A model generated the notes under the pieces. The model was not told the origin of the DNA. It made no database searches and was given only the letters and a program-made list of their open reading frames with translations. From positions 1-18,107 of the forward strand of contig CAZFQG010000130.1 in the NCBI GenBank assembly GCA_964520785.1: a stretch of 18,107 bases of DNA, written 5' to 3'. The translations under genes and the position numbers were made by a program. This stretch comes from CAZFQG01 sp964520785 (GTDB lineage Bacteria; Planctomycetota; Planctomycetia; Pirellulales; Thermoguttaceae). Shown here piece by piece: positions 6,970-13,779 of the stretch; the stretch's first letter is position 1; the number at the start of each line of letters is the position of its first letter.

Positions 6970-8740
6970 GCGCCGTCCGTGCCAGACGCTCGCGAAGCCG
7001 GGCCGCTTTCCGTTTCAGTGCCACGGCATGTTCCCTGTATTCCTCCGCCTCGCGAAGCCGCCGCTCCAACCGTGCAAAAAGGGACTGCATCGCTTCGGCC
7101 CCGCTCCAATTCGTTGCAAGCAACTTCACTTCGGAGCTCAACCCCTTTCGCAATCGATTCGTGAAGAACCAAAGCAATATCCCGCTCCACAGAACGAGCC
7201 AGAAGAGAGCCGTCAGATAGAACCCGATCCCGAGCACCGGGGCGGATTCCGCGAACCACGAGTCGATGAAGAAATTCTTCGCCAGCCGCGCCAGAAGCAG
7301 CGCGAGCAGCGCCGAGAGCAGCGTTTCATAGACCCAACGGCTCCATCCTTGGGCCCGGCGCGCGGCCAATTGATCGATGAGCCGGTCGACTTCTCCGGAG
7401 ATCGAGCCGACGAATCGGGCACTCGTTTCCTCCGCCTCCGCGGTGATCGTCTCCATGCTCGCGCCGTCACGGGAAATGCCCGCCTCTCTCGCGTATCCGT
7501 CCAGAACGACCGCTGCGGCGCGGAGGTCGGCTTCGTCCCAGCATTGCGCCACGCTCCGGCTGAGTGCCGCGTCGGCCGCGCGGCTCTTCCGCAGCCTACG
7601 TATCGAACGCGCGCCTTGAAATGCGCCCCATAGGGCTAACTGTGCCGGCGAACGGACCTTCATAAGTAATCCCCCGGCCAACAGACCGCCCAGTCCTTGA
7701 TAGAGTCGCAGAACGATCGAAAAGGGGCTCATTCCCCAATGGGCGGAAACGCGGACCAGCAGCCGATGCTCCCACGTCCTGCGATTGCACGTCAGTTCCT
7801 CATAGATCTGCCGGGCCGGTTCACGAACCAGCCGGGCGCGTTCGGCCTCGATCGCCTTACGGAGAGCGTCGAGCGACTTCGAATCTTCGTCCAGGTTTGC
7901 CAGACAGCTCCCCAGCGTCTCCTCGACCAGATCAAGCAGATTCGCGCGGCGAATCCGAGCCGCCGCCGTTCCGGCCAGTTCACGCGTGAGCAGATCGACC
8001 AGGGCGGCGAATTCGCCCGACGGTTCGTGGCCGGCGGCCGCTTGGGCAAAGGCCGCGCGCGAATCGACGAAGAATATCCGTTCGGGTCGGATATGCTCCG
8101 GCAATACTTGCCGCCAGTGCTCGCGGATGTCTTCGTCTTCATCAGCGTGCGTTTGGACGAAAACCAGGTGCGCGCCGGAGGCCGCGGCCAGCAATTCCTC
8201 CAAAACCCGCGCGCTGCGGTATTTCTGCTGCGTGGTCGTCACCAGAAGGACGTCGCAGTGGGGGAGCAGCCGCCGCAGCCGCGTGAGATTGCTTTCCTCG
8301 GCCGGGTCGTCCCCCTCCGTAGTATCAGGATCGGGACAGTCGACCAACACCAATCCTCCCAAGGCGGGTGTGTCCGTCTCCGCGATACAAACCATCCGGT
8401 TATCAATACCCATCATTTGGGGGGTTATTCCGGGGCGACAGATGAACATCGGCCGGTCGGTCGTTGGTCGCTCCCTACCGACTATTGCCACCTCTTCCCC
8501 CACAAGCGCATTGACGAGGGCTGACTTTCCCGTTCCAGTTCCCCCCAATGTAGCTACAATCAAAGGGGCATCAGTCCGCACTCGGAGTGAATCGAGCCGC
8601 GTTAGAAGGCGATCGGTGAGCGCCTTACAGTGTCGCGCACCCTCCCAGCGAGGGGGTTTCTCGTTCCATGCCGCCAACTCGCCGGTTAGGGAATCGATTT
8701 CCGAGAGGAGTTCCAGTTGGGCGAATTCGGGGCGAATCAA
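6962..8740 (-). CDS. Dynamin-like / Era-type GTPase with C-terminal membrane segments
   Basis: 592 aa. The start is TTG at 8740: no ATG or GTG occurs before the upstream in-frame stop, and an AAGGA ribosome binding site (plus-strand 8748-8752) lies 7 nt upstream. The P-loop GGTGTGKS is at residues 66-73, a G2-like RPTT at 91-94, and the G3 position reads VDCPD (Asp134 to Asp137, DxxD instead of DxxG). The G4 site may be THAD (197-200) in place of N/TKxD. Residues about 270-470 are helical and charged, two hydrophobic segments lie at about 472-489 and 504-526, and a basic coiled coil ends the protein (to 592). This layout fits bacterial membrane-associated dynamin-superfamily GTPases. A role in membrane remodelling or envelope stress is inference; the substrate is unknown. 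It is transcribed away from the DUF11-protein gene and converges on infA. Confidence 0.8.
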   Translation of the reverse strand: MIRPEFAQLELLSEIDSLTGELAAWNEKPPRWEGARHCKALTDRLLTRLDSLRVRTDAPLIVATLGGTGTGKSALVNALVGEEVAIVGRERPTTDRPMFICRPGITPQMMGIDNRMVCIAETDTPALGGLVLVDCPDPDTTEGDDPAEESNLTRLRRLLPHCDVLLVTTTQQKYRSARVLEELLAAASGAHLVFVQTHADEDEDIREHWRQVLPEHIRPERIFFVDSRAAFAQAAAGHEPSGEFAALVDLLTRELAGTAAARIRRANLLDLVEETLGSCLANLDEDSKSLDALRKAIEAERARLVREPARQIYEELTCNRRTWEHRLLVRVSAHWGMSPFSIVLRLYQGLGGLLAGGLLMKVRSPAQLALWGAFQGARSIRRLRKSRAADAALSRSVAQCWDEADLRAAAVVLDGYAREAGISRDGASMETITAEAEETSARFVGSISGEVDRLIDQLAARRAQGWSRWVYETLLSALLALLLARLAKNFFIDSWFAESAPVLGIGFYLTALFWLVLWSGILLWFFTNRLRKGLSSEVKLLATNWSGAEAMQSLFARLERRLREAEEYREHAVALKRKAARLRERLARTARN

Positions 8741-8799
8741 CGAGGATTCCTTTACTTCGATCGAGGGGAATTTAGCTTTTTTTTGCGGCCAGCCACTCT

Positions 8800-8829
8800 A
8801 ATATACGGCACCGTCCCCAAGAAGGGGAA
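8800..8829 (-). promoter_or_regulatory. Possible promoter of the GTPase gene
   Basis: Read on the minus strand, TATATT (plus 8800-8805, five of six to TATAAT) lies 18 nt downstream of TTCCCC (plus 8824-8829), a weak -35. A leader of about 50 nt would precede the TTG start. Confidence 0.3.
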
Positions 8830-8876
8830 GGAACTGACCTTTTCCTCTTCGGCGGAATTTGGTACTTACATGCCCC

Positions 8877-8913
8877 GCCGACGAAGTCGCCATTCGGATG
8901 CGCCTTCGTCGGC
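8877..8913. repeat. Perfect 10-bp inverted repeat in the divergent intergenic region
   Basis: GCCGACGAAG (8877-8886) and CTTCGTCGGC (8904-8913) are exact complements around a 17-nt spacer. The repeat lies between the GTPase and DUF11-protein genes and ends 14 nt before a consensus TTGACA (8928-8933). It could be an operator or a transcript hairpin; no T run marks it as a terminator. The -10 region expected 16-18 nt after that TTGACA is poor, so I do not call a full promoter. Confidence 0.5.
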
Positions 8914-8976
8914 CGTATATCCCTATTTTGACACGTTTTGCTGCCTCTTCGTCATTCCCGTGGCATGGTGTATGCT

Positions 8977-10989
8977 ATGAACCGTCTCGATGTTCTTTTC
9001 CGTGCGGCCTTCTTCCTCCTGATTTTGGCCGGAGTTTCTATTTTTCCGGCAAGGGGCCAAACCATTCCCGATCGTCGCGGGGGGACCATCCCCGCGAGGC
9101 ACCCGGCGGAGGTCTCGGTGGAGAATCCCCTCCGCGAAACCAATTCCGGGGAAGAAGCCGGCCCGCTCATGGTACCGGAGACGGACGCGCGACTCCCCTC
9201 TCCGGACATTCGCCGGTCAGGCAATTTCGAGGAACCGAGGCAACGTCGCTACGCGAATCCCTTTCCCGCCCCGGGGGCGGTTCCCGCGCAAGACGCGACC
9301 GGCCCCGCCACGAAGTCGGAAGGTTCGCCGCGTAACGGCGTCCCGGCGAGGATCGACGACTCCGGACGCGCCACCGTTGACGTCGAAACGCCGGTGGCTC
9401 CCTTCTCGGGGGAGCCGAACCCGGCGACGGTAGACCGTTACCCGCCCCAAAACCCGCCGAATCTATTGCCTCAAGGCGATGCGCGGTTGGCGGATCGTCC
9501 TCCCGTATTGACGGCTCCCGGCTCCGCCGCGCCGTCCGCGGACCGGACGGCGAGCTACCGCGCGACGATACCCGAGGAGGCTTCGACCGGAACGGCCAAG
9601 CCGGGTGATCCGCGTCTGGAAGGGGAGCAGTCACCCCAACTCGTCGTCGAGAAGAACGCTCCGGAAGAGGTTCAAGTCGGGAAGACGGCCGTCTTCCGCA
9701 CGACGGTCCGCAACACCGGCCAGATCGCCGCGCACGAAGTGGAAATCCACGATCTCGTTCCTCAAGGAATGCGGTTGGTCGGTACGAATCCCGAGGCCAA
9801 GCAGGGTCTGGATGGACGGATCATTTGGGAACTGGGGCGTCTCAGGCCCGGGGACGAGCAGACGGTGGAAGCTCATTTCATGCCGGTGACGGAGGGAGAT
9901 CTCGGGAGCGTGGCGACCGTGCAATTCCAGACGGTCGCCTCGGCGAAGACGCGAGTCACCCGGCCGATATTGCATCTGGAGACGCGGCTTCCCGATACCG
10001 TTCTCATCGGCGAACAGGCGGAGGTCTCCATCATCGTTTCCAACCCCGGGACCGGCGTGGCGACCGGGATCGTGATTGAAGAGGTCGTTCCCCAGGGCTT
10101 CGAACACGAGGCCGGAAGGCATCTGGAATACGAAGTCGGAACGCTCAAGCCGGGGGAATCGAGAACGCTCGATTTGACCCTCAAGGCGACTCAGCCGGGG
10201 CCCGGCGAGAACCGTCTGACGGCCCGGGGGGACGGAGGGCTTTTCACCGAAGACAAACGGCCCGTCACGGTCATTTCACCGGCCCTCGATCTGGCCCTGG
10301 AGGGGCCGGAACGCCGTTTCCTCGAGCGCGAGGCGACGTATACCTTGGCGATCAGCAATCCCGGTACGGCCCCCGCGCGGCAGGTGGAATTGGTCGCCTA
10401 TCTGCCTCAAGGAATGAAATTCGTCAAGGCGGATAACGCCGGACAATATGATCCGAAGACGCGCACCGTCCGCTGGAACCTCGAAGAACTGCCCGCGCAA
10501 GAGGCGGGTGAAGTCGCACTGACGGCCGTCCCGATTGAACCGGGCTCGCAAAAACTCCGCGTCTCCGGGGCGGCGCGGCTGGTGCCGCCGGTCGAGAGGG
10601 AGCAGCCGATCTTCGTGGAGGGAATCGCGGCGATGCTCTTCGAAGTGGCCGACCTCGTTGATCCGATCGAAGTGGGCGGCGAGACGACCTACCGGATCCG
10701 GGTCGTGAACCAAGGAACCAAGGCGGCCACCGACGTCGAGGTGGCATGCGTACTCCCCCCGGGCATGCAGTTCGTGACGGCCGAAGGCCCCACGCCGCAC
10801 CACCCCTCCGCCAACCAGGTCTCGTTCGAGGCCCTGCCCGAGCTGGGACCCAAGGCGGAAACCACCTACCGCGTCCGCGTTCGTGGAACCCAATCGGGTG
10901 ACCAGCGGATCCGCGTTCTTCTCCAAACGGGCCAGATGCAGACTCCGGTGACCAAGGAAGAAAGCACCCGAGTCTATTCCGATCAATAG
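8977..10989 (+). CDS. Secreted protein with four DUF11-type repeats
   Basis: 670 aa. ATG 8977 is preferred because a signal peptide (MNRLDVLFRAAFFLLILAGV, ending near ARGQ) begins there; the ribosome binding site is poor, and ATG 8965 or TTG 8938 are alternatives. Residues 28-215 are proline- and charge-rich with no fold visible, probably a disordered linker. From residue 219 four immunoglobulin-like DUF11 repeats follow, starting near 219, 329, 434 and 550. Each carries the family pattern of a V.NxGT.xA..V.....LPxGM core (NTGQIAAHEVEIHDLVPQGM, NPGTAPARQVELVAYLPQGM). In planctomycetes such proteins are usually envelope or surface structural proteins; no catalytic residues or sorting signal are seen. 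The gene is monocistronic, closed by a strong terminator. Confidence 0.85.
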   Translation: MNRLDVLFRAAFFLLILAGVSIFPARGQTIPDRRGGTIPARHPAEVSVENPLRETNSGEEAGPLMVPETDARLPSPDIRRSGNFEEPRQRRYANPFPAPGAVPAQDATGPATKSEGSPRNGVPARIDDSGRATVDVETPVAPFSGEPNPATVDRYPPQNPPNLLPQGDARLADRPPVLTAPGSAAPSADRTASYRATIPEEASTGTAKPGDPRLEGEQSPQLVVEKNAPEEVQVGKTAVFRTTVRNTGQIAAHEVEIHDLVPQGMRLVGTNPEAKQGLDGRIIWELGRLRPGDEQTVEAHFMPVTEGDLGSVATVQFQTVASAKTRVTRPILHLETRLPDTVLIGEQAEVSIIVSNPGTGVATGIVIEEVVPQGFEHEAGRHLEYEVGTLKPGESRTLDLTLKATQPGPGENRLTARGDGGLFTEDKRPVTVISPALDLALEGPERRFLEREATYTLAISNPGTAPARQVELVAYLPQGMKFVKADNAGQYDPKTRTVRWNLEELPAQEAGEVALTAVPIEPGSQKLRVSGAARLVPPVEREQPIFVEGIAAMLFEVADLVDPIEVGGETTYRIRVVNQGTKAATDVEVACVLPPGMQFVTAEGPTPHHPSANQVSFEALPELGPKAETTYRVRVRGTQSGDQRIRVLLQTGQMQTPVTKEESTRVYSDQ

Positions 10990-11020
10990 GATTGCATCGG
11001 CTTCCCGCCCAAGCACCGAC

Positions 11021-11063
11021 GGGAAACCCTCTTCAGGACGAAGAGGGTTTCCCCTTTTCTTTT
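11021..11063 (+). terminator. Strong intrinsic terminator of the DUF11-protein gene
   Basis: GGGAAACCCTCTTC (11021-11034) and GAAGAGGGTTTCCC (11040-11053) form a perfect 14-bp stem with a 5-nt loop, followed by CTTTTCTTTT. It lies 31 nt after the stop codon. It also marks the point where the transposase remnant begins. Confidence 0.92.
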
Positions 11064-11070
11064 CCGGGTC

Positions 11071-11352
11071 GTCATGCCCTCGCACATCCACCTGTTCCGG
11101 GAGATCGGAGGAAGCGGCCTGAAGACGGAAATGGAGGAATTCAAACGCTAAACGGGCAACCCGGCGGCCATGTTGTTGGGCGCTCGAGAGGTTCGATTCT
11201 GGCAATACGAGTGGTTCGACCACTGGTCCCGCTCCGGCGAGCAGGAAGACGGGATCATCCGGTACATCCGGTACATCCGCGACACTCCGGTGAAGGCCGG
11301 GCTGGTGAAGCGGTACTCCGATTGGCCGCACGGCGGATGGAGCACCCAGTAG
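11071..11352 (+). pseudogene. Remnant of a REP-associated-type (Y1/HUH) transposase
   Basis: In one frame the DNA reads VMPSHIHLF, the HUH motif block of Y1 transposases (usually VMPNHVHLL), then an in-frame TAA at 11149-11151, then FWQYEWFDHWSR and YIRDTPVKAGLVKRYSDWP, the C-terminal hallmarks of REP-associated tyrosine transposases (usually FWQ..YFD...R and YI..NPVKAGLV..P.DWPWS). The stop falls after EEFKR and before TG, where homologues have Tyr or Phe, so one base change could have made it. The N-terminal third is missing: immediately upstream is the terminator of the neighbouring gene. An extra RYI is inserted by a 9-nt tandem duplication. The final WSSA-type ending is also altered. It cannot encode an active enzyme; no intact copy is in the window. 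Confidence 0.8.
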
Positions 11353-11375
11353 GTCCCGGTTGCCGAACGGGACCT
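11351..11375. repeat. 8-bp inverted repeat at the end of the transposase remnant
   Basis: AGGTCCCG (11351-11358) and CGGGACCT (11368-11375) are perfect complements with a 9-nt loop, overlapping the final stop codon of the remnant. No T run follows. Its GTCCCG/CGGGAC core is also found in the larger stem-loops behind the two MCP genes. Confidence 0.45.
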
Positions 11376-11512
11376 TGAGCGGTCACCGTCGCCGCGCTGA
11401 CGAGAAGCGTTTTGACAAACCGCCGGACGCGGGGAACGCGCTTGGAAGAGCCGTCTGATGGCGGCGCTACGAGCGGGAGAGCCGGATGAGGGGGGTACGC
11501 GAACGGGAGAAA

Positions 11513-11569
11513 CTCCGCCCCGCGTCCCGGCGAAGCAGCGGACGCCGGGACGCGATTGTGTGGGCGGAG
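11513..11569 (-). terminator. Large stem-loop downstream of the CZB-type MCP gene, copy 1
   Basis: CGCGTCCCGGCG (11521-11532) and CGCCGGGACGCG (11543-11554) form a perfect 12-bp stem with a 10-nt loop. An outer stem CTCCGCCC (11513-11520) with GGGCGGAG (11562-11569) extends it, leaving a 7-nt bulge. On the minus strand it begins 22 nt after the MCP stop and is followed by TTTCTCC. A related structure lies behind the other MCP gene. It may be a terminator or a repeated palindromic element. Confidence 0.55.
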
Positions 11570-11590
11570 AGAGGACATTTCTTGCTCGGC

Positions 11591-13585
11591 TTAGAAGTGC
11601 GCGAGTTCCGTGTCGCTCTCGGCGGTCAGCCAGTCTTCTTGGTCGGCGTTCTCGGCCCTCATGCGCGGGGTGGCGGACGGTTTCTTGCCGGTCGGCGCGT
11701 AGCGGCGCGGCTCGGGACGGGCGGTCCGCGTTGGGGAGCCGGTCGAGGCGGTGGACGTCCGTTCCGCGCCGGCGCCGCCGACGAGGGCTTGCAGGTCCAG
11801 GACCATGCGACGGAGTTCCTCGGCTTGGGCGTTGAGTTCCTCGGGAGCGGAGGCCGATTCCTCGGCATTGGCCGCGTTGGACTGGGTGACCTGATCCATC
11901 TGGCTCATGGCCGTGTTGATCTGCCCGATTCCCTGGGCCTGTTCCTGGCTGGCGGCGGCGATTTCCGCGACCAGGTCGTTCACCTTGCCGGCGTTTTCCA
12001 CGGTTTTCTCGACCGCCTCGGCCACCCGCTGGGTGACGGCGACGCCGTTGTCGGCATTCTTGACGGAGCCTTCGATCATCGTGGCCGTGTTCCGCGCGGC
12101 GTCGGCGGCGCGCTGGGCCAGATTCCGGACTTCTTCGGCGACGACGGCGAATCCCTTCCCGGCCTCGCCGGCCCTTGCCGCCTCGACGGCCGCGTTGAGT
12201 GCCAGGAGGTTGGTCTGGAACGAGATTTCCTCGATCGTCTTGATGATCTTGGCCGTCTCGCCGGAGGAGGCCTTGATGTTGGCGATCGCCTCGGACATCT
12301 CACCGGTGGCTTGGGCCATTCCGTCGACACACTCCTTGGCTTGCTTCATCAAGGCGGCCGCCTGTTCGGCGTTCTCGGCGTTCCGCGTGGTCATGGAAGA
12401 CATCTCCTCCATGCTGGAGGAGGTTTCCTCGAGCGCGGCCGCCTGTTCGGAGGCCCCTTGCGCCAGAGACTGGCTGGCGGAAGAGACCTGGCCCGCCGCG
12501 GAGGCGGTTTGATCGGCTCCGGCGGAGAGGCCGGTGGCGATCCGGCGGAGCGCCTTGTTGATGCTCCGGCTGATGAGGATTCCCAGCGCCAGCGCCGCGA
12601 CCACGCCGACGATCATTGCGACGACACTGAATACGTTCAGAAACGCCGCTTGCGTCGTGGCGGTCCGGATCGTCTCCGCGGCGACGGTCGTGTTGATGTC
12701 AACCAGCCTCAGCAGGAGTTCTTCCGAGGCGGTGAAACTGGCCGCGTTCGTCGTCAGGGCTTGCTGGGTCATCTTGTCCAGGACCTGATCCGCCTTGGCC
12801 ACTTCTTCCAGAAGCTGACCGAACCCGGCGAACGTCTTAGCGGCCGCGTCCGCCATCTCCGTGTAGATGAGATTGGAGGCTTCTTCCTTCTTCCCTTCGG
12901 CGGCCAGTTCCTTCGCGCGTCCTACCGCCGCGTGGAACGCGTCGTGGCTGGGACGCGCCGCGTCGATAATCCGCCTGAGTTCCGGGTTCGTACTGTCGAA
13001 CGCCGCGACCCACCGTCCGTATGCGCAGGCTCTGGCGTCATCCCCACCGGGACACTCCGCGCCGTGGAGCACATGGTTGAGAACGTCCCCTTCCAGCTTG
13101 TAATGGTCCTTCGCGAACCGCTCCAGATCCCGCTGCATGGCGACGGGGTCGGGAATTCCCAAGGCCTCGAATTCGCGAGCCAGGGCGACGTATGCCTCGT
13201 GGTCTTGCTTCCATTTCTCCCAGGCCGGGACGAACTCCCTCCAGACCCTCGTCTCTTCTTCCGTTTGGGGCAGCGGTTCGTAGACCTTCCAGGCCTCGTC
13301 CGCCCGTTTCCAGGCGGCGGCGAACGTTTCGTATTTCTCCTGCCGCGCCTTGCCGTCGAGGTCGCGGCTCAGGAGGGCGTTTTCGGCGCCGTCGACCGCC
13401 GTCTGGGCCTCGCTGATGACCAGGAGCGACTCTATGCTGGGAAGACGCACCTCGCCGATCTCGTGGATTGCCTTGCCTCCTTCGCTGACGCCGTAGTAGC
13501 CGACGATGCCCAGAAGGAGGGTAATGGCGGCCACGCTCAGGAAGGATGCGATGAGTTTCTTGCCGATAGTCCAACGTGATTTCAT
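11591..13585 (-). CDS. Methyl-accepting chemotaxis protein with CZB-like sensor
   Basis: 664 aa. ATG 13585 is preferred over GTG 13591 because GGAG lies 7 nt upstream of it. A membrane segment at about residues 9-32 and a second at 315-338 enclose a helical sensor of about 280 residues. Inside it, His161, Cys187 in CAYGRW, and His214/His218 (HDAFH) reproduce the CZB zinc-binding pattern His...CxxGxW...HxxxH. There is no full HAMP domain; the signalling helices start directly (about 350). The tip at 452-488 (EISFQTNLLALNAAVEAARA and on to FAVVAEEVRNLA) is the CheA/CheW contact region. Likely methylation sites lie in GASEQAAALEE. Pro581 interrupts the C-terminal helix where the paralogue has Ala. 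A flexible linker ends in EDWLTAESDTELAHF. The ligand is inferred to be zinc or a zinc-linked oxidant. Confidence 0.92.
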   Translation of the reverse strand: MKSRWTIGKKLIASFLSVAAITLLLGIVGYYGVSEGGKAIHEIGEVRLPSIESLLVISEAQTAVDGAENALLSRDLDGKARQEKYETFAAAWKRADEAWKVYEPLPQTEEETRVWREFVPAWEKWKQDHEAYVALAREFEALGIPDPVAMQRDLERFAKDHYKLEGDVLNHVLHGAECPGGDDARACAYGRWVAAFDSTNPELRRIIDAARPSHDAFHAAVGRAKELAAEGKKEEASNLIYTEMADAAAKTFAGFGQLLEEVAKADQVLDKMTQQALTTNAASFTASEELLLRLVDINTTVAAETIRTATTQAAFLNVFSVVAMIVGVVAALALGILISRSINKALRRIATGLSAGADQTASAAGQVSSASQSLAQGASEQAAALEETSSSMEEMSSMTTRNAENAEQAAALMKQAKECVDGMAQATGEMSEAIANIKASSGETAKIIKTIEEISFQTNLLALNAAVEAARAGEAGKGFAVVAEEVRNLAQRAADAARNTATMIEGSVKNADNGVAVTQRVAEAVEKTVENAGKVNDLVAEIAAASQEQAQGIGQINTAMSQMDQVTQSNAANAEESASAPEELNAQAEELRRMVLDLQALVGGAGAERTSTASTGSPTRTARPEPRRYAPTGKKPSATPRMRAENADQEDWLTAESDTELAHF

Positions 13586-13610
13586 GTTCACTCTCCAATT
13601 GGTTCTCTTG

Positions 13611-13638
13611 AGTATATGGGTCTGCTTTCGTCTTTCGA
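13611..13638 (-). promoter_or_regulatory. Possible promoter of the CZB-type MCP gene
   Basis: On the minus strand TCGAAA (plus 13633-13638, four of six) and TATACT (plus 13611-13616, five of six) are 16 nt apart. Transcription would start about 20 nt before the MCP ATG, leaving room for its GGAG. This suggests the gene can be expressed apart from the upstream MCP gene. Confidence 0.4.
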
Positions 13639-13660
13639 CGCGTGGTCGTCTCTCCTTGCC

Positions 13661-13698
13661 CGTGCATTCCCGCCACGCCGAAACGTGGCGGGAGCACG
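13661..13698. repeat. Bulged 15-bp hairpin between the two MCP genes
   Basis: TCCCGCCACG (13668-13677) pairs with CGTGGCGGGA (13684-13693), and CGTGC (13661-13665) with GCACG (13694-13698), with a 2-nt bulge and a 6-nt loop. It has no T run on either strand. It sits between the terminator-like element behind the HBM-type MCP gene and the promoter of the next MCP gene. Confidence 0.55.
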
Positions 13699-13712
13699 GT
13701 CAACAAGGCACC

Positions 13713-13761
13713 CGCCCCACGTCCCGGCGGAGCAGCAACCGCCGGGACGCGTGAAGGGGCG
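13713..13761 (-). terminator. Large stem-loop downstream of the HBM-type MCP gene, copy 2
   Basis: CGTCCCGGCGG (13720-13730) and CCGCCGGGACG (13739-13749) form an 11-bp stem with an 8-nt loop, with an outer stem CGCCCC (13713-13718) and GGGGCG (13756-13761). On the minus strand it begins 18 nt after the MCP stop. Stem sequence, the GCTGCT part of the loop (minus strand) and flanks match copy 1 behind the other MCP gene. No T run follows. Confidence 0.5.
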
Positions 13762-13779
13762 AAGAGAGGTGCTTCAAGG

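Noticed and set aside
11441..11500. GAGCCG-containing stretch reminiscent of group II intron ends.
   Set aside because: No domain V-like hairpin and no reverse transcriptase; the match is only a few bases.
11486..13579. Plus-strand open frame of 697 codons antisense to the CZB-type MCP gene.
   Set aside because: Its translation is a Gly/Leu/Arg-rich shadow of the strongly GC-biased MCP codons, with no motif.
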